A stretch of DNA of 64,000 nt, from NCBI GenBank assembly GCA_031769625.1, contig JAUIMM010000890.1:1208001-1272000 (forward strand), written 5' to 3'. The position numbers and the translations under genes were made by a program. Source of the stretch: Taudactylus pleione. Lineage: Eukaryota > Chordata > Amphibia > Anura > Myobatrachidae. Numbering within the stretch: the stretch's first letter is position 1; the number at the start of each line of letters is the position of its first letter. Positions 18,021 through 33,599 of this stretch are shown in pieces. The notes beneath the pieces are model-generated. The model was not told the DNA's origin, ran no database searches, and saw nothing but the letters and a program-made list of their open reading frames with translations.

Positions 18021-21000
18021 TGACACTGGTCATGTGACCTGCTCACTGGCTGTTACCTTATACTCTCTGACCAATCGTGTCACCTGCCTGACACTGGTCA
18101 TGTGACCTGCTCACTAGCTGTTACCTTATACTCTCTGACCAATCGCTGTCACCTGCCTGACACTGGTCATGTGACCTGCTCCCTGGCTGTTACCTTATAC
18201 TGTCTGACCAACCGCAGTCACCTGCCTGACACTGGTCATGTGACCTGCTCCCTGGCTGTTACCTTATACTCTCTGACCAACCGCTGTCACCTGCCTGACA
18301 CTGGTCATGTGACCTGCTCTCTGCCTGTTACCTTATACTCTCTGACCAACCGCTGTCACCTGCCTGACACTGGTCATGTGACCTGCTCACTGGCTGTTAC
18401 CTTATACTCTCTGACCAATCGCTGTCACCTGCCTGACACTGGTCATGTGACCTGCTCACTGGCTCTTACCTTATACTCTCTGACTTATCGCTGTCACCTG
18501 CCCGACACTGGTCATGTGACCCGCTCACTGGCTGTTACCTTATACTCTCTGACCAACTGCTGTCACCTGCCTGAAACTGGTCATGTGACCTGCTCACTGC
18601 CTGTTACCTTATACTGTCTGACCAACCGCTGTCAACTGCCTGACACTGGTCATGTGACCTGCTCACTAGCTGTTACCTTATACTCTCTGACCAACCGCTG
18701 TCACCTGCCTGACACTGGTCATGTGACCTGCTCACTGGCTGTTACCTTATACTCTCTGACCAACCGCTGTCACCTGCCTGACACTGGTCATGTGACCTTC
18801 ACACTGGCTGTTACCTTATACTCTCTGACCAACCGCTGTCACCTGCCTGCAACTGGTCATGTGACCTGCTCACTGGCTGTTACCTTATACTCTGCGGCCA
18901 ACTGCTGTCACCTGCCTGACACTGGTCATGTGACCTGCTCATTGGCTGTTACCTTATACTATCTGACCAATCGCTGCCACCTGCCTGACACCGATCATGT
19001 GACCTGCTCACTGGCTGTTACCTTATAATCTCCGCTGTCACCTGCCTGACACTGGTCATGTGACCTGCTCACTGGCTGTTACCTTATACTCTCTGGCCAA
19101 CCGCTGTCACCTGCCTGACATTGGTCATGTGACCTGCTCACTGGCTGTTACCTTATACTCTCTGACCAATCGCTGTCACATGCCTGACACTGGTCATGTG
19201 ACCTGCTCACTGGCTGTTACCTTAAACTCTCTGACCAATTGCTGTCACCTGCCTGACACTGGTCATGTGACCTGCTCACTGGCTGTTACCTTATACTCTC
19301 TGACTTATCGCTGTCACCTGCCTGACACTGGTCATGTGACCTGCTCACTGGCTGTTACCTTATACTCTCTGACCAACCGCTGTCACCTGCCTGACACTGG
19401 TCATGTGACCTGCTCACTGGCTGTTACCTTATACTCTCTGACCAATCGCTGTCACCTGCATGACACTGGTAATGTGACCTGCTCACTGGCAGTTACCTTA
19501 TACTCTCTGACCAATCGCTGTCACCTGCCTGACACTGGTCATGTGACCTGCTCCCTGGCTGTTACCTTATACTGTCTGACCAACCGCTGTCACCTGCCTG
19601 ACACTGGTCATGTGACCTGCTCACTGCCTGTTACCTTATACTCTCTGACCAACCGCTGTCACCAGCCTGACACTGGTCATGTGACCTGCTCTCTGCCTGT
19701 TACCTTATACTCTCTGACCAATCGCTGGCACCTGCCTGACACTGGTCATGTGACCTGCTCACTGGCTGTTACCTTATACTCTCTGACCAACCGCTGTCAC
19801 CTGCCTGACACTGGTCATGTGACCTGCTCACTGCCTGTTACCTTATACTATCTGACCAACCGCTGTCACCTGCTGACACTGGTCATGTTACCTGCTCACT
19901 GGCTGTTACCTTATACTCTCTGACTAATCGCTGGCTGTTACCTTATACTCTCTGACCAACCGCTGTCACCTGCCTGACACTGGTCATGTGACCTGCTCAC
20001 TGGCTGTTACCTTATACTCTCTGACCAATCGCTGTCACCTGCCTGACACTGGTCATGTGATCTGCTCACTGGCTGTTACCTTATACTCTCTGACCAATCG
20101 CTGTCACCTGCCTGACACTGGTCATGTGACCTGCTCACTAGCTGTTACCTTATACTCTCTGACCAATCGCTGTCACCTGCCTGACACTGGTCATGTGACC
20201 TGCTCCCTGGCTGTTACCTTATACTGTCTGACCAACCGCTGTCACCTGCCTGACACTGGTCATGTGACCTGATCACTGCCTGTTACCTTATACTCTCTGA
20301 CCAACCGCTGTCACCTGCCTGACACTGGTCATGTGTACTGCTCACTGGCTGTTACCTTATACTCTCTGACCAATCGCTGGCACCTGCCTGACACTGGTCA
20401 TGTGACCTGCTCACTGGCTGTTACCTTATACTCTCTGACTTATCGCTGTCACCTGCCTGACACTGGTCATGTGACCTGCTCACTGGCTGTTACCTTATAC
20501 TCTCTGACCAACCGCTGTCACCTGCCTGACACTGGTCATGTGACCTGCTCACTGGCTGTTAACTCCAACTCTCTAAATAACTGCTGATCGCTTCCTACTG
20601 TCACCTGCCTGACACTGGTCATGTGACCTGCTCACTGGCTGTTACCTTATACTCTCTGACCAATCGCTGTCACCTGCCTGACACTGGTCATGTGACCTGC
20701 TCACTGGCTGTTACCTTATACTCTCTGACCAATTGCTGTCACCTGCCTGACACTGGTCATGTGACCTGCTCACTAGCTGTTACCTTATACTCTCTGACCA
20801 ATCGCTGTCACCTGCCTGACACTGGTCATGTGACCTGCTCCCTGGCTGTTACCTTATACTGTCTGACCAACCGCTGTCACCTGCCTGACACTGGTCGTGT
20901 GACCTGCTCACTGCCTGTTACCTTATACTCTCTGACCAATCGCTGGCACCTGCCTGACACTGGTCATGTGACCTGCTCACTGGCTGTTACCTTATACTCT

Positions 21001-22030
21001 CTGACCAACCGCTGTCACCTGTCTGACATTGGTTATGTGACCTGCTCACTGGCTGTTACCTTATACTCTCTTACCAACCGCTGTCACCTGCCTGACACTG
21101 GTCATGTGACCTGCTCTCTGCCTGTTACCTTATACTCTCTGACCAATCGCTGTCACCTGCCTGACACTGGTCATGTGACCTGCTCACTGGCTGTTACCTT
21201 ATACTCTCTGACTTATCGCTGTCACCTGCCTGACACTGGTCATGTGACCTGCTCACTGGCTGTTACCTTATACTCTCTGACCAACCGCTGTCACCTGCCT
21301 GACACTGGTCATGTGACCTGCTCACTGGCTGTTACCTTATACTCTCTGACCAATCGCTGCCACCTGCCTGACACTGGTCATGTGACCTGCTCACTGGCTC
21401 TTACCTTATACTCTCTGACTTATCGCTGTCACCTGCCCGACACTGGTCATGTGACCTGCTCACTGGCTGTTACCTTATACTCTCTGACCAACCGCTGTCA
21501 CCTGCCTGAAACTGGTCATGTGACCTGCTCACTGCCTGTTACCTTATACTCTCTGACCAACTGCTGTCACCTGCCTGAAACTGGTCATGTGACCTGCTCA
21601 CTATTTGTTACCTTGTACTGTCTGACCAACCGCTGTCACCTGCCTGACACTGGTCATGTGACCTGCTCACTGTCTGTTACCTTATACTCTCTGACCAACC
21701 GCTGTCACCTGCCTGACACTGGTCATGTGACCTGCTCACTGGCTGCTACCTTATACTCTCTGACCAACCGCTGTCACCTGCCTCACACTGGTCATGTGAC
21801 CTTCACACTGGCTGTTACCTTATACTCTCTGACCAACCGCTGTCACCTGCCTGCAACTGGTCATGTGACCTGCTCACTGGCTGTTACCTTATACTCTCTG
21901 GCCAACCGCTGTCACCTGCCTGACACTGGTCATGTGACCTGCTCATTGGCTGTTACCTTATACTATCTGACCAATCGCTGCCACCTGCCTGACACTGATC
22001 ATGTGACCTGCTCACTGGCTGTTACCTTAT
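18021..22030 (+). repeat. Satellite, left block without strict HOR periodicity
   Basis: Here the 69-bp units carry the same variants as later blocks but in less regular order. The block contains ORFs of 308, 287, 94, 84 and 469 codons broken at 19028, 19923, 20272 and 20587 by nonsense changes, the 32-bp unit or the 83-bp unit. It resembles the first part of the 1,969-bp repeat (for example 18102-19028 against 23144-24001) but with scattered differences, consistent with an older edge of the array. Confidence 0.8.
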
Positions 22031-25000
22031 AATCTTCGCTGCCACCTGCCTGACACTGATCATGTGACCTGCTCACTACCTGTTACCTTATACTCTCTGA
22101 CCAACCGCTGTCACCTGCCTGACACTGGTCATGTGACCTGCTCACTGGCTGTTACCTTATACTCTCTGACCAATCGCTGGCACCTGCCTGACACTGGTCA
22201 TGTGACCTGCTCACTGGCTGTTACCTTATACTCTCTGACTTATCGCTGTCACCTGCCTGACACTGGTCATGTGACCTGCTCACTGGCTGTTACCTTATAC
22301 TCTCTGACCAACCGCTGTCACCTGCCTGACACTGGTCATGTGACCTGCTCACTGGCTCTTAACTCCAACTCTCTAAATAACTGCTGATCGCTTCCTACTG
22401 TCACCTGCCTGACACTGGTCATGTGACCTGCTCACTGGCTGTTACCTTATACTCTCTGACCAATCGCTGTCACCTGCCTGACACTGGTAATGTGACCTGC
22501 TCACTGGCTGTTACCTTATACTCTCTGACCAATCGCTGTCACCTGCCTGACACTGGTCATGTGACCTGCTCCCTGGCTGTTACCTTATAATGTCTGACCA
22601 ACCGCTGTCACCTGCCTGACACTGGTCATGTGACCTGCTCACTGCCTGTTACCTTATACTCTCTGACTAACCGCTGTCACCTGCCTGACACTGGTCATGT
22701 GACCTGCTCTCTGCCTGTTACCTTATACTCTCTGACCAATCGCTGGCACCTGCCTGACACTGGTCATGTGACCTGCTCACTGGCTATTACCTTATACTCT
22801 CTGACCAACCGCTGTCACCTGCCTGACACTGGTCATGTGACCTGCTCACTGCCTGTTACCTTATACTCTCTGACTAATCGCTGGCTGTTACCTTATACTC
22901 TCTGACCAACCGCTGTCACCTGCCTGACACTGGTCATGTGACCTGCTCACTGGCTGTTACCTTATACTCTCTGACCAATCGCTGTCACCTGCCAGACACT
23001 GGTCATGTGACCTGCTCACTGGCTGTTACCTTATACTCTCTGACCAATCGTGTCACCTGCCTGACACTGGTCATGTTACCTGCTCACTAGCTGTTACCTT
23101 ATACTCTCTGACCAATCGCTGTCACCTGCCTGACACTGGTCATGTGACCTGCTCCCTGGCTGTTACCTTATACTGTCTGACCAACCGCAGTCACCTGCCT
23201 GACACTGGTCATGTGACCTGCTCCCTGGCTGTTACCTTATACTCTCTGACCAAACGCTGTCACCTGCCTGACACTGGTCATGTGACCTGCTCTCTGCCTG
23301 TTACCTTATACTCTCTGACCAATCGCTGTCACCTGCCTGACACTGGTCTTGTGACCTGCTCACTGGCTGTTACCTTATACTATATGACCAATCGCTGTCA
23401 CCTGCCTGACACTGGTCATGTGACCTGCTCACTGGCTCTTACCTTATACTCTCTGACTTATCGCTGTCACCTGCCCGACACTGGTCATGTGACCCGCTCA
23501 CTGGCTGTTACCTTATACTCTCTGACCAACTGCTGTCACCTGCCTGAAACTGGTCATGTGACCTGCTCACTGCCTGTTACCTTATACTGTCTGACCAACC
23601 GCTGTCACCTGCCTGACACTGGTCATGTGACCTGCTCACTAGCTGTTACCTTATACTCTCTGACCAACCGCTGTCACCTGCCTGACACTGGTCATGTGAC
23701 CTGCTCACTGGCTGTTACCTTATACTCTCTGACCAACCGCTGTCACCTGCCTGACACTGGTCATGTGACCTTCACACTGGCTGTTACCTTATACTCTCTG
23801 ACCAACCGCTGTCACCTGCCTGCAACTGGTCATGTGACCTGCTCACTGGCTGTTACCTTATACTCTGCGGCCAACCGCTGTCACCTGCCTGACACTGGTC
23901 ATGTGACCTGCTCATTGGCTGTTACCTTATACTATCTGACCAATCGCTGCCACCTGCCTGACACTGATCATGTGACCTGCTCACTGGCTGTTACCTTATA
24001 ATCTTCGCTGCCACCTGCCTGACACTGATCATGTGACCTGCTCACTACCTGTTACCTTATACTCTCTGACCAACCGCTGTCACCTGCCTGACACTGGTCA
24101 TGTGACCTGCTCACTGGCTGTTACCTTATACTCTCTGACCAATCGCTGGCACCTGCCTGACACTGGTCATGTGACCTGCTCACTGGCTGTTACCTTATAC
24201 TCTCTGACTTATCGCTGTCACCTGCCTGACACTGGTCATGTGACCTGCTCACTGGCTGTTACCTTATACTCTCTGACCAACCGCTGTCACCTGCCTGACA
24301 CTGGTCATGTGACCTGCTCACTGGCTCTTAACTCCAACTCTCTAAATAACTGCTGATCGCTTCCTACTGTCACCTGCCTGACACTGGTCATGTGACCTGC
24401 TCACTGGCTGTTACCTTATACTCTCTGACCAATCGCTGTCACCTGCCTGACACTGGTAATGTGACCTGCTCACTGGCTGTTACCTTATACTCTCTGACCA
24501 ATCGCTGTCACCTGCCTGACACTGGTCATGTGACCTGCTCCCTGGCTGTTACCTTATAATGTCTGACCAACCGCTGTCACCTGCCTGACACTGGTCATGT
24601 GACCTGCTCACTGCCTGTTACCTTATACTCTCTGACTAACCGCTGTCACCTGCCTGACACTGGTCATGTGACCTGCTCTCTGCCTGTTACCTTATACTCT
24701 CTGACCAATCGCTGGCACCTGCCTGACACTGGTCATGTGACCTGCTCACTGGCTATTACCTTATACTCTCTGACCAACCGCTGTCACCTGCCTGACACTG
24801 GTCATGTGACCTGCTCACTGCCTGTTACCTTATACTCTCTGACTAATCGCTGGCTGTTACCTTATACTCTCTGACCAACCGCTGTCACCTGCCTGACACT
24901 GGTCATGTGACCTGCTCACTGGCTGTTACCTTATACTCTCTGACCAATCGCTGTCACCTGCCAGACACTGGTCATGTGACCTGCTCACTGGCTGTTACCT

Positions 25001-25970
25001 TATACTCTCTGACCAATCGTGTCACCTGCCTGACACTGGTCATGTTACCTGCTCACTAGCTGTTACCTTATACTCTCTGACCAATCGCTGTCACCTGCCT
25101 GACACTGGTCATGTGACCTGCTCCCTGGCTGTTACCTTATACTGTCTGACCAACCGCAGTCACCTGCCTGACACTGGTCATGTGACCTGCTCCCTGGCTG
25201 TTACCTTATACTCTCTGACCAAACGCTGTCACCTGCCTGACACTGGTCATGTGACCTGCTCTCTGCCTGTTACCTTATACTCTCTGACCAATCGCTGTCA
25301 CCTGCCTGACACTGGTCTTGTGACCTGCTCACTGGCTGTTACCTTATACTATATGACCAATCGCTGTCACCTGCCTGACACTGGTCATGTGACCTGCTCA
25401 CTGGCTCTTACCTTATACTCTCTGACTTATCGCTGTCACCTGCCCGACACTGGTCATGTGACCCGCTCACTGGCTGTTACCTTATACTCTCTGACCAACT
25501 GCTGTCACCTGCCTGAAACTGGTCATGTGACCTGCTCACTGCCTGTTACCTTATACTGTCTGACCAACCGCTGTCACCTGCCTGACACTGGTCATGTGAC
25601 CTGCTCACTAGCTGTTACCTTATACTCTCTGACCAACCGCTGTCACCTGCCTGACACTGGTCATGTGACCTGCTCACTGGCTGTTACCTTATACTCTCTG
25701 ACCAACCGCTGTCACCTGCCTGACACTGGTCATGTGACCTTCACACTGGCTGTTACCTTATACTCTCTGACCAACCGCTGTCACCTGCCTGCAACTGGTC
25801 ATGTGACCTGCTCACTGGCTGTTACCTTATACTCTGCGGCCAACCGCTGTCACCTGCCTGACACTGGTCATGTGACCTGCTCATTGGCTTTTACCTTATA
25901 CTATCTGACCAATCGCTGCCACCTGCCTGACACCGATCATGTGACCTGCTCACTGGCTGTTACCTTATAA
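22031..25970 (+). repeat. HOR, two copies, period 1,969 bp
   Basis: Landmarks recur at +1,969: 22064 and 24033, 22630 and 24599, 23144 and 25113. Private changes are shared, for example the 83-bp unit after 22361 and 24330, the nonsense unit ttataatgtctgac near 22586 and 24555, and the atatgacc unit near 23383 and 25352. Copies are nearly identical; a difference at the end of the second copy is ggctttta in place of ggctgtta near 25888. Confidence 0.92.
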
Positions 25971-28505
25971 TCTCTGCTGTCACCTGCCTGACACTGGTCA
26001 TGTGACCTGCTCACTGGCTGTTACCTTATACTCTCTGGCCAACCGCTGTCACCTGCCTGACATTGGTCATGTGACCTGCTCACTGGCTGTTACCTTATAC
26101 TCTCTGACCAATCGCTGTCACATGCCTGACACTGGTCATGTGACCTGCTCACTGGCTGTTACCTTATACTCTCTGACTAATCGCTGGCTGTTACCTTATA
26201 CTCTCTGACCAACCACTGTCACCTGCCTGACACTGGTCATGTGACCTGCTCCCTGTCTGTTACCTTATACTGTCTGACCAACCGCTGTCACCTGCCTGAC
26301 ACTTGTCATGTGACCTGCTCACTGTCTGTTACCTTATACACTCTGACCAACCGCTGTCACCAGCCTGACACTGGTCATGTGATCTGCTCACTGCCTGTTA
26401 CCTTATACTATCTGACCAACCGCTGTCACCTGCCTGACACTGGTCATGTGACCTGCTCACTGCATGTTACCTTATACTCTCTGACCAACCGCTGTCACCT
26501 GCTGACACTGGTCATGTGACCTGCTCACTGGCTGTTACCGTATATTCTCTGACTTATCGCTGTCACCTGCCTGACACTGGTCATGTGACCTGCTCACTGC
26601 CTGTTACCTTATACTATCTGACCAACCGCTGTCACCTGCTGACACTGGTCATGTTACCTGCTCACTGGCTGTTACCTTATACTCTCTGACTAATCGCTGG
26701 CTGTTACCTTATACTCTCTGACCAACCGCTGTCACCTGCCAGACACTGGTCATGTGACCTGCTCACTGGCTGTTACCTTATACTCTCTGACCAATCGTGT
26801 CACCTGCCTGACACTGGTCATGTTACCTGCTCACTAGCTGTTACCTTATACTCTCTGACCAATCGCTGTCACCTGCCTGACACTGGTCATGTGACCTGCT
26901 CCCTGGCTGTTACCTTATACTGTCTGACCAACCGCAGTCACCTGCCTGACACTGGTCATGTGACCTGCTCCCTGGCTGTTACCTTATACTCTCTGACCAA
27001 ACGCTGTCACCTGCCTGACACTGGTCATGTGACCTGCTCTCTGCCTGTTACCTTATACTCTCTGACCAATCGCTGTCACCTGCCTGACACTGGTCTTGTG
27101 ACCTGCTCACTGGCTGTTACCTTATACTATATGACCAATCGCTGTCACCTGCCTGACACTGGTCATGTGACCTGCTCACTGGCTCTTACCTTATACTCTC
27201 TGACTTATCGCTGTCACCTGCCCGACACTGGTCATGTGACCCGCTCACTGGCTGTTACCTTATACTCTCTGACCAACTGCTGTCACCTGCCTGAAACTGG
27301 TCATGTGACCTGCTCACTGCCTGTTACCTTATACTGTCTGACCAACCGCTGTCACCTGCCTGACACTGGTCATGTGACCTGCTCACTAGCTGTTACCTTA
27401 TACTCTCTGACCAACCGCTGTCACCTGCCTGACACTGGTCATGTGACCTGCTCACTGGCTGTTACCTTATACTCTCTGACCAACCGCTGTCACCTGCCTG
27501 ACACTGGTCATGTGACCTTCACACTGGCTGTTACCTTATACTCTCTGACCAACCGCTGTCACCTGCCTGCAACTGGTCATGTGACCTGCTCACTGGCTGT
27601 TACCTTATACTCTGCGGCCAACCGCTGTCACCTGCCTGACACTGGTCATGTGACCTGCTCATTGGCTTTTACCTTATACTATCTGACCAATCGCTGCCAC
27701 CTGCCTGACACCGATCATGTGACCTGCTCACTGGCTGTTACCTTATAATCTCTGCTGTCACCTGCCTGACACTGGTCATGTGACCTGCTCACTGGCTGTT
27801 ACCTTATACTCTCTGGCCAACCGCTGTCACCTGCCTGACATTGGTCATGTGACCTGCTCACTGGCTGTTACCTTATACTCTCTGACCAATCGCTGTCACA
27901 TGCCTGACACTGGTCATGTGACCTGCTCACTGGCTGTTACCTTATACTCTCTGACTAATCGCTGGCTGTTACCTTATACTCTCTGACCAACCACTGTCAC
28001 CTGCCTGACACTGGTCATGTGACCTGCTCCCTGTCTGTTACCTTATACTGTCTGACCAACCGCTGTCACCTGCCTGACACTTGTCATGTGACCTGCTCAC
28101 TGTCTGTTACCTTATACACTCTGACCAACCGCTGTCACCTGCCTGACACTGGTCATGTGATCTGCTCACTGCCTGTTACCTTATACTATCTGACCAACCG
28201 CTGTCACCTGCCTGACACTGGTCATGTGACCTGCTCACTGCATGTTACCTTATACTCTCTGACCAACCGCTGTCACCTGCTGACACTGGTCATGTGACCT
28301 GCTCACTGGCTGTTACCGTATATTCTCTGACTTATCGCTGTCACCTGCCTGACACTGGTCATGTGACCTGCTCACTGCCTGTTACCTTATACTATCTGAC
28401 CAACCGCTGTCACCTGCTGACACTGGTCATGTTACCTGCTCACTGGCTGTTACCTTATACTCTCTGACTAATCGCTGGCTGTTACCTTATACTCTCTGAC
28501 CAACC
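24955..28505 (+). repeat. HOR, two copies, period 1,778 bp
   Basis: Landmarks recur at +1,778: the ccagacactggtc unit at 24960 and 26738, and ORF starts 25113/26891, 26002/27780 and 26241/28019. It overlaps the right copy of the 1,969-bp repeat, so successive duplications used different breakpoints. One private difference is caccagcctg at 26358 against cacctgcctg at 28136. Confidence 0.92.
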
Positions 28506-31500
28506 GCTGTCACCTGCCTGACACTGGTCATGTGACCTGCTCACTGGCTGTTACCTTATACTCTCTGACCAATCGCTGTCACCTGCCTGACACTGGTCAT
28601 GTGACCTGCTCACTGGCTGTTACCTTATACTCTCTGACCAATCGCTGTCACCTGCCTGACACTGGTCATGTGACCTGCTCACTAGCTGTTACCTTATACT
28701 CTCTGACCAATCGCTGTCACCTGCCTGACACTGGTCATGTGGCCTGCTCCCTGGCTGTTACCTTATACTGTCTGACCAACCGCTGTCACCTGCCTGACAC
28801 TGGTCATGTGACCTGCTCACTGCCTGTTACCTTATACTCTCTGACCAACCGCTGTCACCTGCCTAACACTGGTCATGTGACCTGCTCACTGGCTGTTACC
28901 TTATACTCTCTGACCAATCGCTGGCACCTGCCTGACACTGGTCATGTGACCTGCTCACTGCCTGTTACCTTATACTCTCTGACCAACCGCTGTCACCTGC
29001 CTGACACTGGTCATGTGACCTGCTCACTGGCTGTTACCTTATACTCTCTGACCAATCGCTGGCACCTGCCTGACACTGGTCATGTGACCTGCTCACTGGC
29101 TATTACCTTATACTCTCTGACTTATCGCTGTCACCTGCCTGACACTGGTCATGTGACCTGCTCACTGGCTGTTACCTTATACTCTCTGACCAACCGCTGT
29201 CACCTGCCTGACACTGGTCATGTGACCTGCTCACTGGCTCTTAACTCCAACTCTCTAAATAACTGCTGATCGCTTCCTACTGTCACCTGCCTGACACTGG
29301 TCATGTGACCTGCTCACTGGCTGTTACCTTATACTCTCTGACCAATCGCTGTCACCTGCCTGACACTGGTCATGTGACCTGCTCACTGGCTGTTACCTTA
29401 TACTCTCTGACCATTCGCTGTCACCTGCCTGACACTGGTCATGTGACCTGCTCCCTGGCTGTTACCTTATACTGTCTGACCAACCGCTGTCACCTGCCTG
29501 ACACTGGTCATGTGACCTGCTCACTGCCTGTTACCTTATACTCTCTGACCAACCGCTGTCACCTGCCTGACACTGGTCATGTGACCTGCTCTCTGCCTGT
29601 TACCTTATACTCTCTGACCAACCACTGTCACCTGCCTGACACTGGTCATGTGACCTGCTCACTGGCTGTTACCTTATACTCTCTGACTAATCGCTGGCTC
29701 TTACCTTATACTCTCTGACTTATCGCTGTCACCTGCCCGACACTGGTCATGTGACCTGCTCACTGGCTGTTACCTTATACTCTCTGACCAACCGCTGTCA
29801 CCTGCCTGAAACTGGTCATGTGACCTGCTCACTGCCTGTTACCTTATACTCTCTGACCAACTGCTGTCACCTGCCTGAAACTGGTCATGTGACCTGCTCA
29901 CTATCTGTTACCTTATACTCTCTGACCAACCGCTGTCACCTGCCTGACACTGGTCATGTGACCTGCTCACTGCCTGTTACCTTATACTCTCTGACTAACC
30001 GCTGTCACCTGCCTGACACTGGTCATGTGACCTGCTCTCTGCCTGTTACCTTATACTCTCTGACCAATCGCTGGCACCTGCCTGACACTGGTCATGTGAC
30101 CTGCTCACTGGCTGTTACCTTATACTCTCTGACCAACCGCTGTCACCTGCCTGACACTGGTCATGTGACCTGCTCACTGCCTGTTACCTTATACTATCTG
30201 ACCAACCGCTGTCACCTGCTGACACTGGTCATGTTACCTGCTCACTGGCTGTTACCTTATACTCTCTGACTAATCGCTGGCTGTTACCTTATACTCTCTG
30301 ACCAACCGCTGTCACCTGCCTGACACTGGTCATGTGACCTGCTCACTGGCTGTTACCTTATACTCTCTGACCAATCGCTGTCACCTGCCAGACACTGGTC
30401 ATGTGACCTGCTCACTGGCTGTTACCTTATACTCTCTGACCAATCGTGTCACCTGCCTGACACTGGTCATGTTACCTGCTCACTAGCTGTTACCTTATAC
30501 TCTCTGACCAATCGCTGTCACCTGCCTGACACTGGTCATGTGACCTGCTCCCTGGCTGTTACCTTATACTGTCTGACCAACCGCAGTCACCTGCCTGACA
30601 CTGGTCATGTGACCTGCTCCCTGGCTGTTACCTTATACTCTCTGACCAAACGCTGTCACCTGCCTGACACTGGTCATGTGACCTGCTCTCTGCCTGTTAC
30701 CTTATACTCTCTGACCAACCGCTGTCACCTGCCTGACACTGGTCTTGTGACCTGCTCACTGGCTGTTACCTTATACTATATGACCAATCGCTGTCACCTG
30801 CCTGACACTGGTCATGTGACCTGCTCACTGGCTCTTACCTTATACTCTCTGACTTATCGCTGTCACCTGCCCGACACTGGTCATGTGACCCGCTCACTGG
30901 CTGTTACCTTATACTCTCTGACCAACTGCTGTCACCTGCCTGAAACTGGTCATGTGACCTGCTCACTGCCTGTTACCTTATACTGTCTGACCAACCGCTG
31001 TCACCTGCCTGACACTGGTCATGTGACCTGCTCACTAGCTGTTACCTTATACTCTCTGACCAACCGCTGTCACCTGCCTGACACTGGTCATGTGACCTGC
31101 TCACTGGCTGTTACCTTATACTCTCTGACCAACCGCTGTCACCTGCCTGACACTGGTCATGTGACCTTCACACTGGCTGTTACCTTATACTCTCTGACCA
31201 ACCGCTGTCACCTGCCTGCAACTGGTCATGTGACCTGCTCACTGGCTGTTACCTTATACTCTGCGGCCAACCGCTGTCACCTGCCTGACACTGGTCATGT
31301 GACCTGCTCATTGGCTTTTACCTTATACTATCTGACCAATCGCTGCCACCTGCCTGACACCGATCATGTGACCTGCTCACTGGCTGTTACCTTATAATCT
31401 CCGCTGTCACCTGCCTGACACTGGTCATGTGACCTGCTCACTGGCTATTACCTTATACTCTCTGGCCAACCGCTGTCACCTGCCTGACATTGGTCATGTG

Positions 31501-33345
31501 ACCTGCTCACTGGCTGTTACCTTATACTCTCTGACCAATCGCTGTCACATGCCTGACACTGGTCATGTGACCTGCTCACTGGCTGTTACCTTATACTCTC
31601 TGACTAATCGCTGGCTGTTACCTTATACTCTCTGACCAACCGCTGTCACCTGCCTGACACTGGTCATGTGACCTGCTCCCTGTCTGTTACCTTATACTGT
31701 CTGACCAACCGCTGTCACCTGCCTGACACTTGTCATGTGACCTGCTCACTGTCTGTTACCTTATACACTCTGACCAACCGCTGTCACCTGCCTGACACTG
31801 GTCATGTGATCTGCTCACTGCCTGTTACCTTATACTCTCTGACCAACCGCTGTCACCTGCCTGACACTGGTCATGTGACCTGCTCACTGCATGTTACCTT
31901 ATACTCTCTGACCAACCGCTGTCACCTGCTGACACTGGTCATGTGACCTGCTCACTGGCTGTTACCGTATATTCTCTGACTTATCGCTGTCACCTGCCTG
32001 ACACTGGTCATGTGACCTGCTCACTGCCTGTTACCTTATACTATCTGACCAACCGCTGTCACCTGCTGACACTGGTCATGTTACCTGCTCACTGGCTGTT
32101 ACCTTATACTCTCTGACTAATCGCTGGCTGTTACCTTATACTCTCTGACCAACCGCTGTCACCTGCCTGACACTGGTCATGTGACCTGCTCACTGGCTGT
32201 TACCTTATACTCTCTGACCAATCGCTGTCACCTGCCTGACACTGGTCATGTGACCTGCTCACTGGCTGTTACCTTATACTCTCTGACCAATCGCTGTCAC
32301 CTGCCTGACACTGGTCATGTGACCTGCTCACTAGCTGTTACCTTATACTCTCTGACCAATCGCTGTCACCTGCCTGACACTGGTCATGTGGCCTGCTCCC
32401 TGGCTGTTACCTTATACTGTCTGACCAACCGCTGTCACCTGCTTGACACTGGTCATGTGACCTGCTCACTGCCTGTTACCTTATACTCTCTGACCAACCG
32501 CTGTCACCTGCCTAACACTGGTCATGTGACCTGCTCACTGGCTGTTACCTTATACTCTCTGACCAATCGCTGGCACCTGCCTGACACTGGTCATGTGACC
32601 TGCTCACTGCCTGTTACCTTATACTCTCTGACCAACCGCTGTCACCTGCCTGACACTGGTCATGTGACCTGCTCACTGGCTGTTACCTTATACTCTCTGA
32701 CCAATCGCTGGCACCTGCCTGACACTGGTCATGTGACCTGCTCACTGGCTATTACCTTATACTCTCTGACTTATCGCTGTCACCTGCCTGACACTGGTCA
32801 TGTGACCTGCTCACTGGCTGTTACCTTATACTCTCTGACCAACCGCTGTCACCTGCCTGACACTGGTCATGTGACCTGCTCACTGGCTCTTAACTCCAAC
32901 TCTCTAAATAACTGCTGATCGCTTCCTACTGTCACCTGCCTGACACTGGTCATGTGACCTGCTCACTGGCTGTTACCTTATACTCTCTGACCAATCGCTG
33001 TCACCTGCCTGACACTGGTAATGTGACCTGCTCACTGGCTGTTACCTTATACTCTCTGACCATTCGCTGTCACCTGCCTGACACTGGTCATGTGACCTGC
33101 TCCCTGGCTGTTACCTTATACTGTCTGACCAACCGCTGTCACCTGCCTGACACTGGTCATGTGACCTGCTCACTGCCTGTTACCTTATACTCTCTGACCA
33201 ACCGCTGTCACCTGCCTGACACTGGTCATGTGACCTGCTCTCTGCCTGTTACCTTATACTCTCTGACCAACCACTGTCACCTGCCTGACACTGGTCATGT
33301 GACCTGCTCACTGGCTGTTACCTTATACTCTCTGACTAATCGCTG
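26735..33345 (+). repeat. HOR, two copies, period 3,649 bp
   Basis: Landmarks recur at +3,649: 26891/30540, 27780/31429, 28019/31668, 28532/32181 and 29305/32954. Matching extends from about 26,735 to 29,695 and from 30,384 to 33,345. The segment 29,700-30,380 lies between. The copies differ at few sites (cctgcctgac against cctgcttgac near 32441, ggtcat against ggtaat near 33019). Confidence 0.92.
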
Positions 33346-33599
33346 GCTGTTACCTTATACTCTCTGACCAACCGCTGTCACCTGCCTGACACTGGTCATG
33401 TGACCTGCTCACTGGCTGTTACCTTATACTCTCTGACCAATCGCTGTCACCTGCCAGACACTGGTCATGTGACCTGCTCACTGGCTGTTAACTTATACTC
33501 TCTGACCAATCGTGTCACCTGCCTGACACTGGTCATGTGACCTGCTCACTGGCTGTTAACTCCAACTCTCTAAATAACTGCTGATCGCTTCCTACTGTC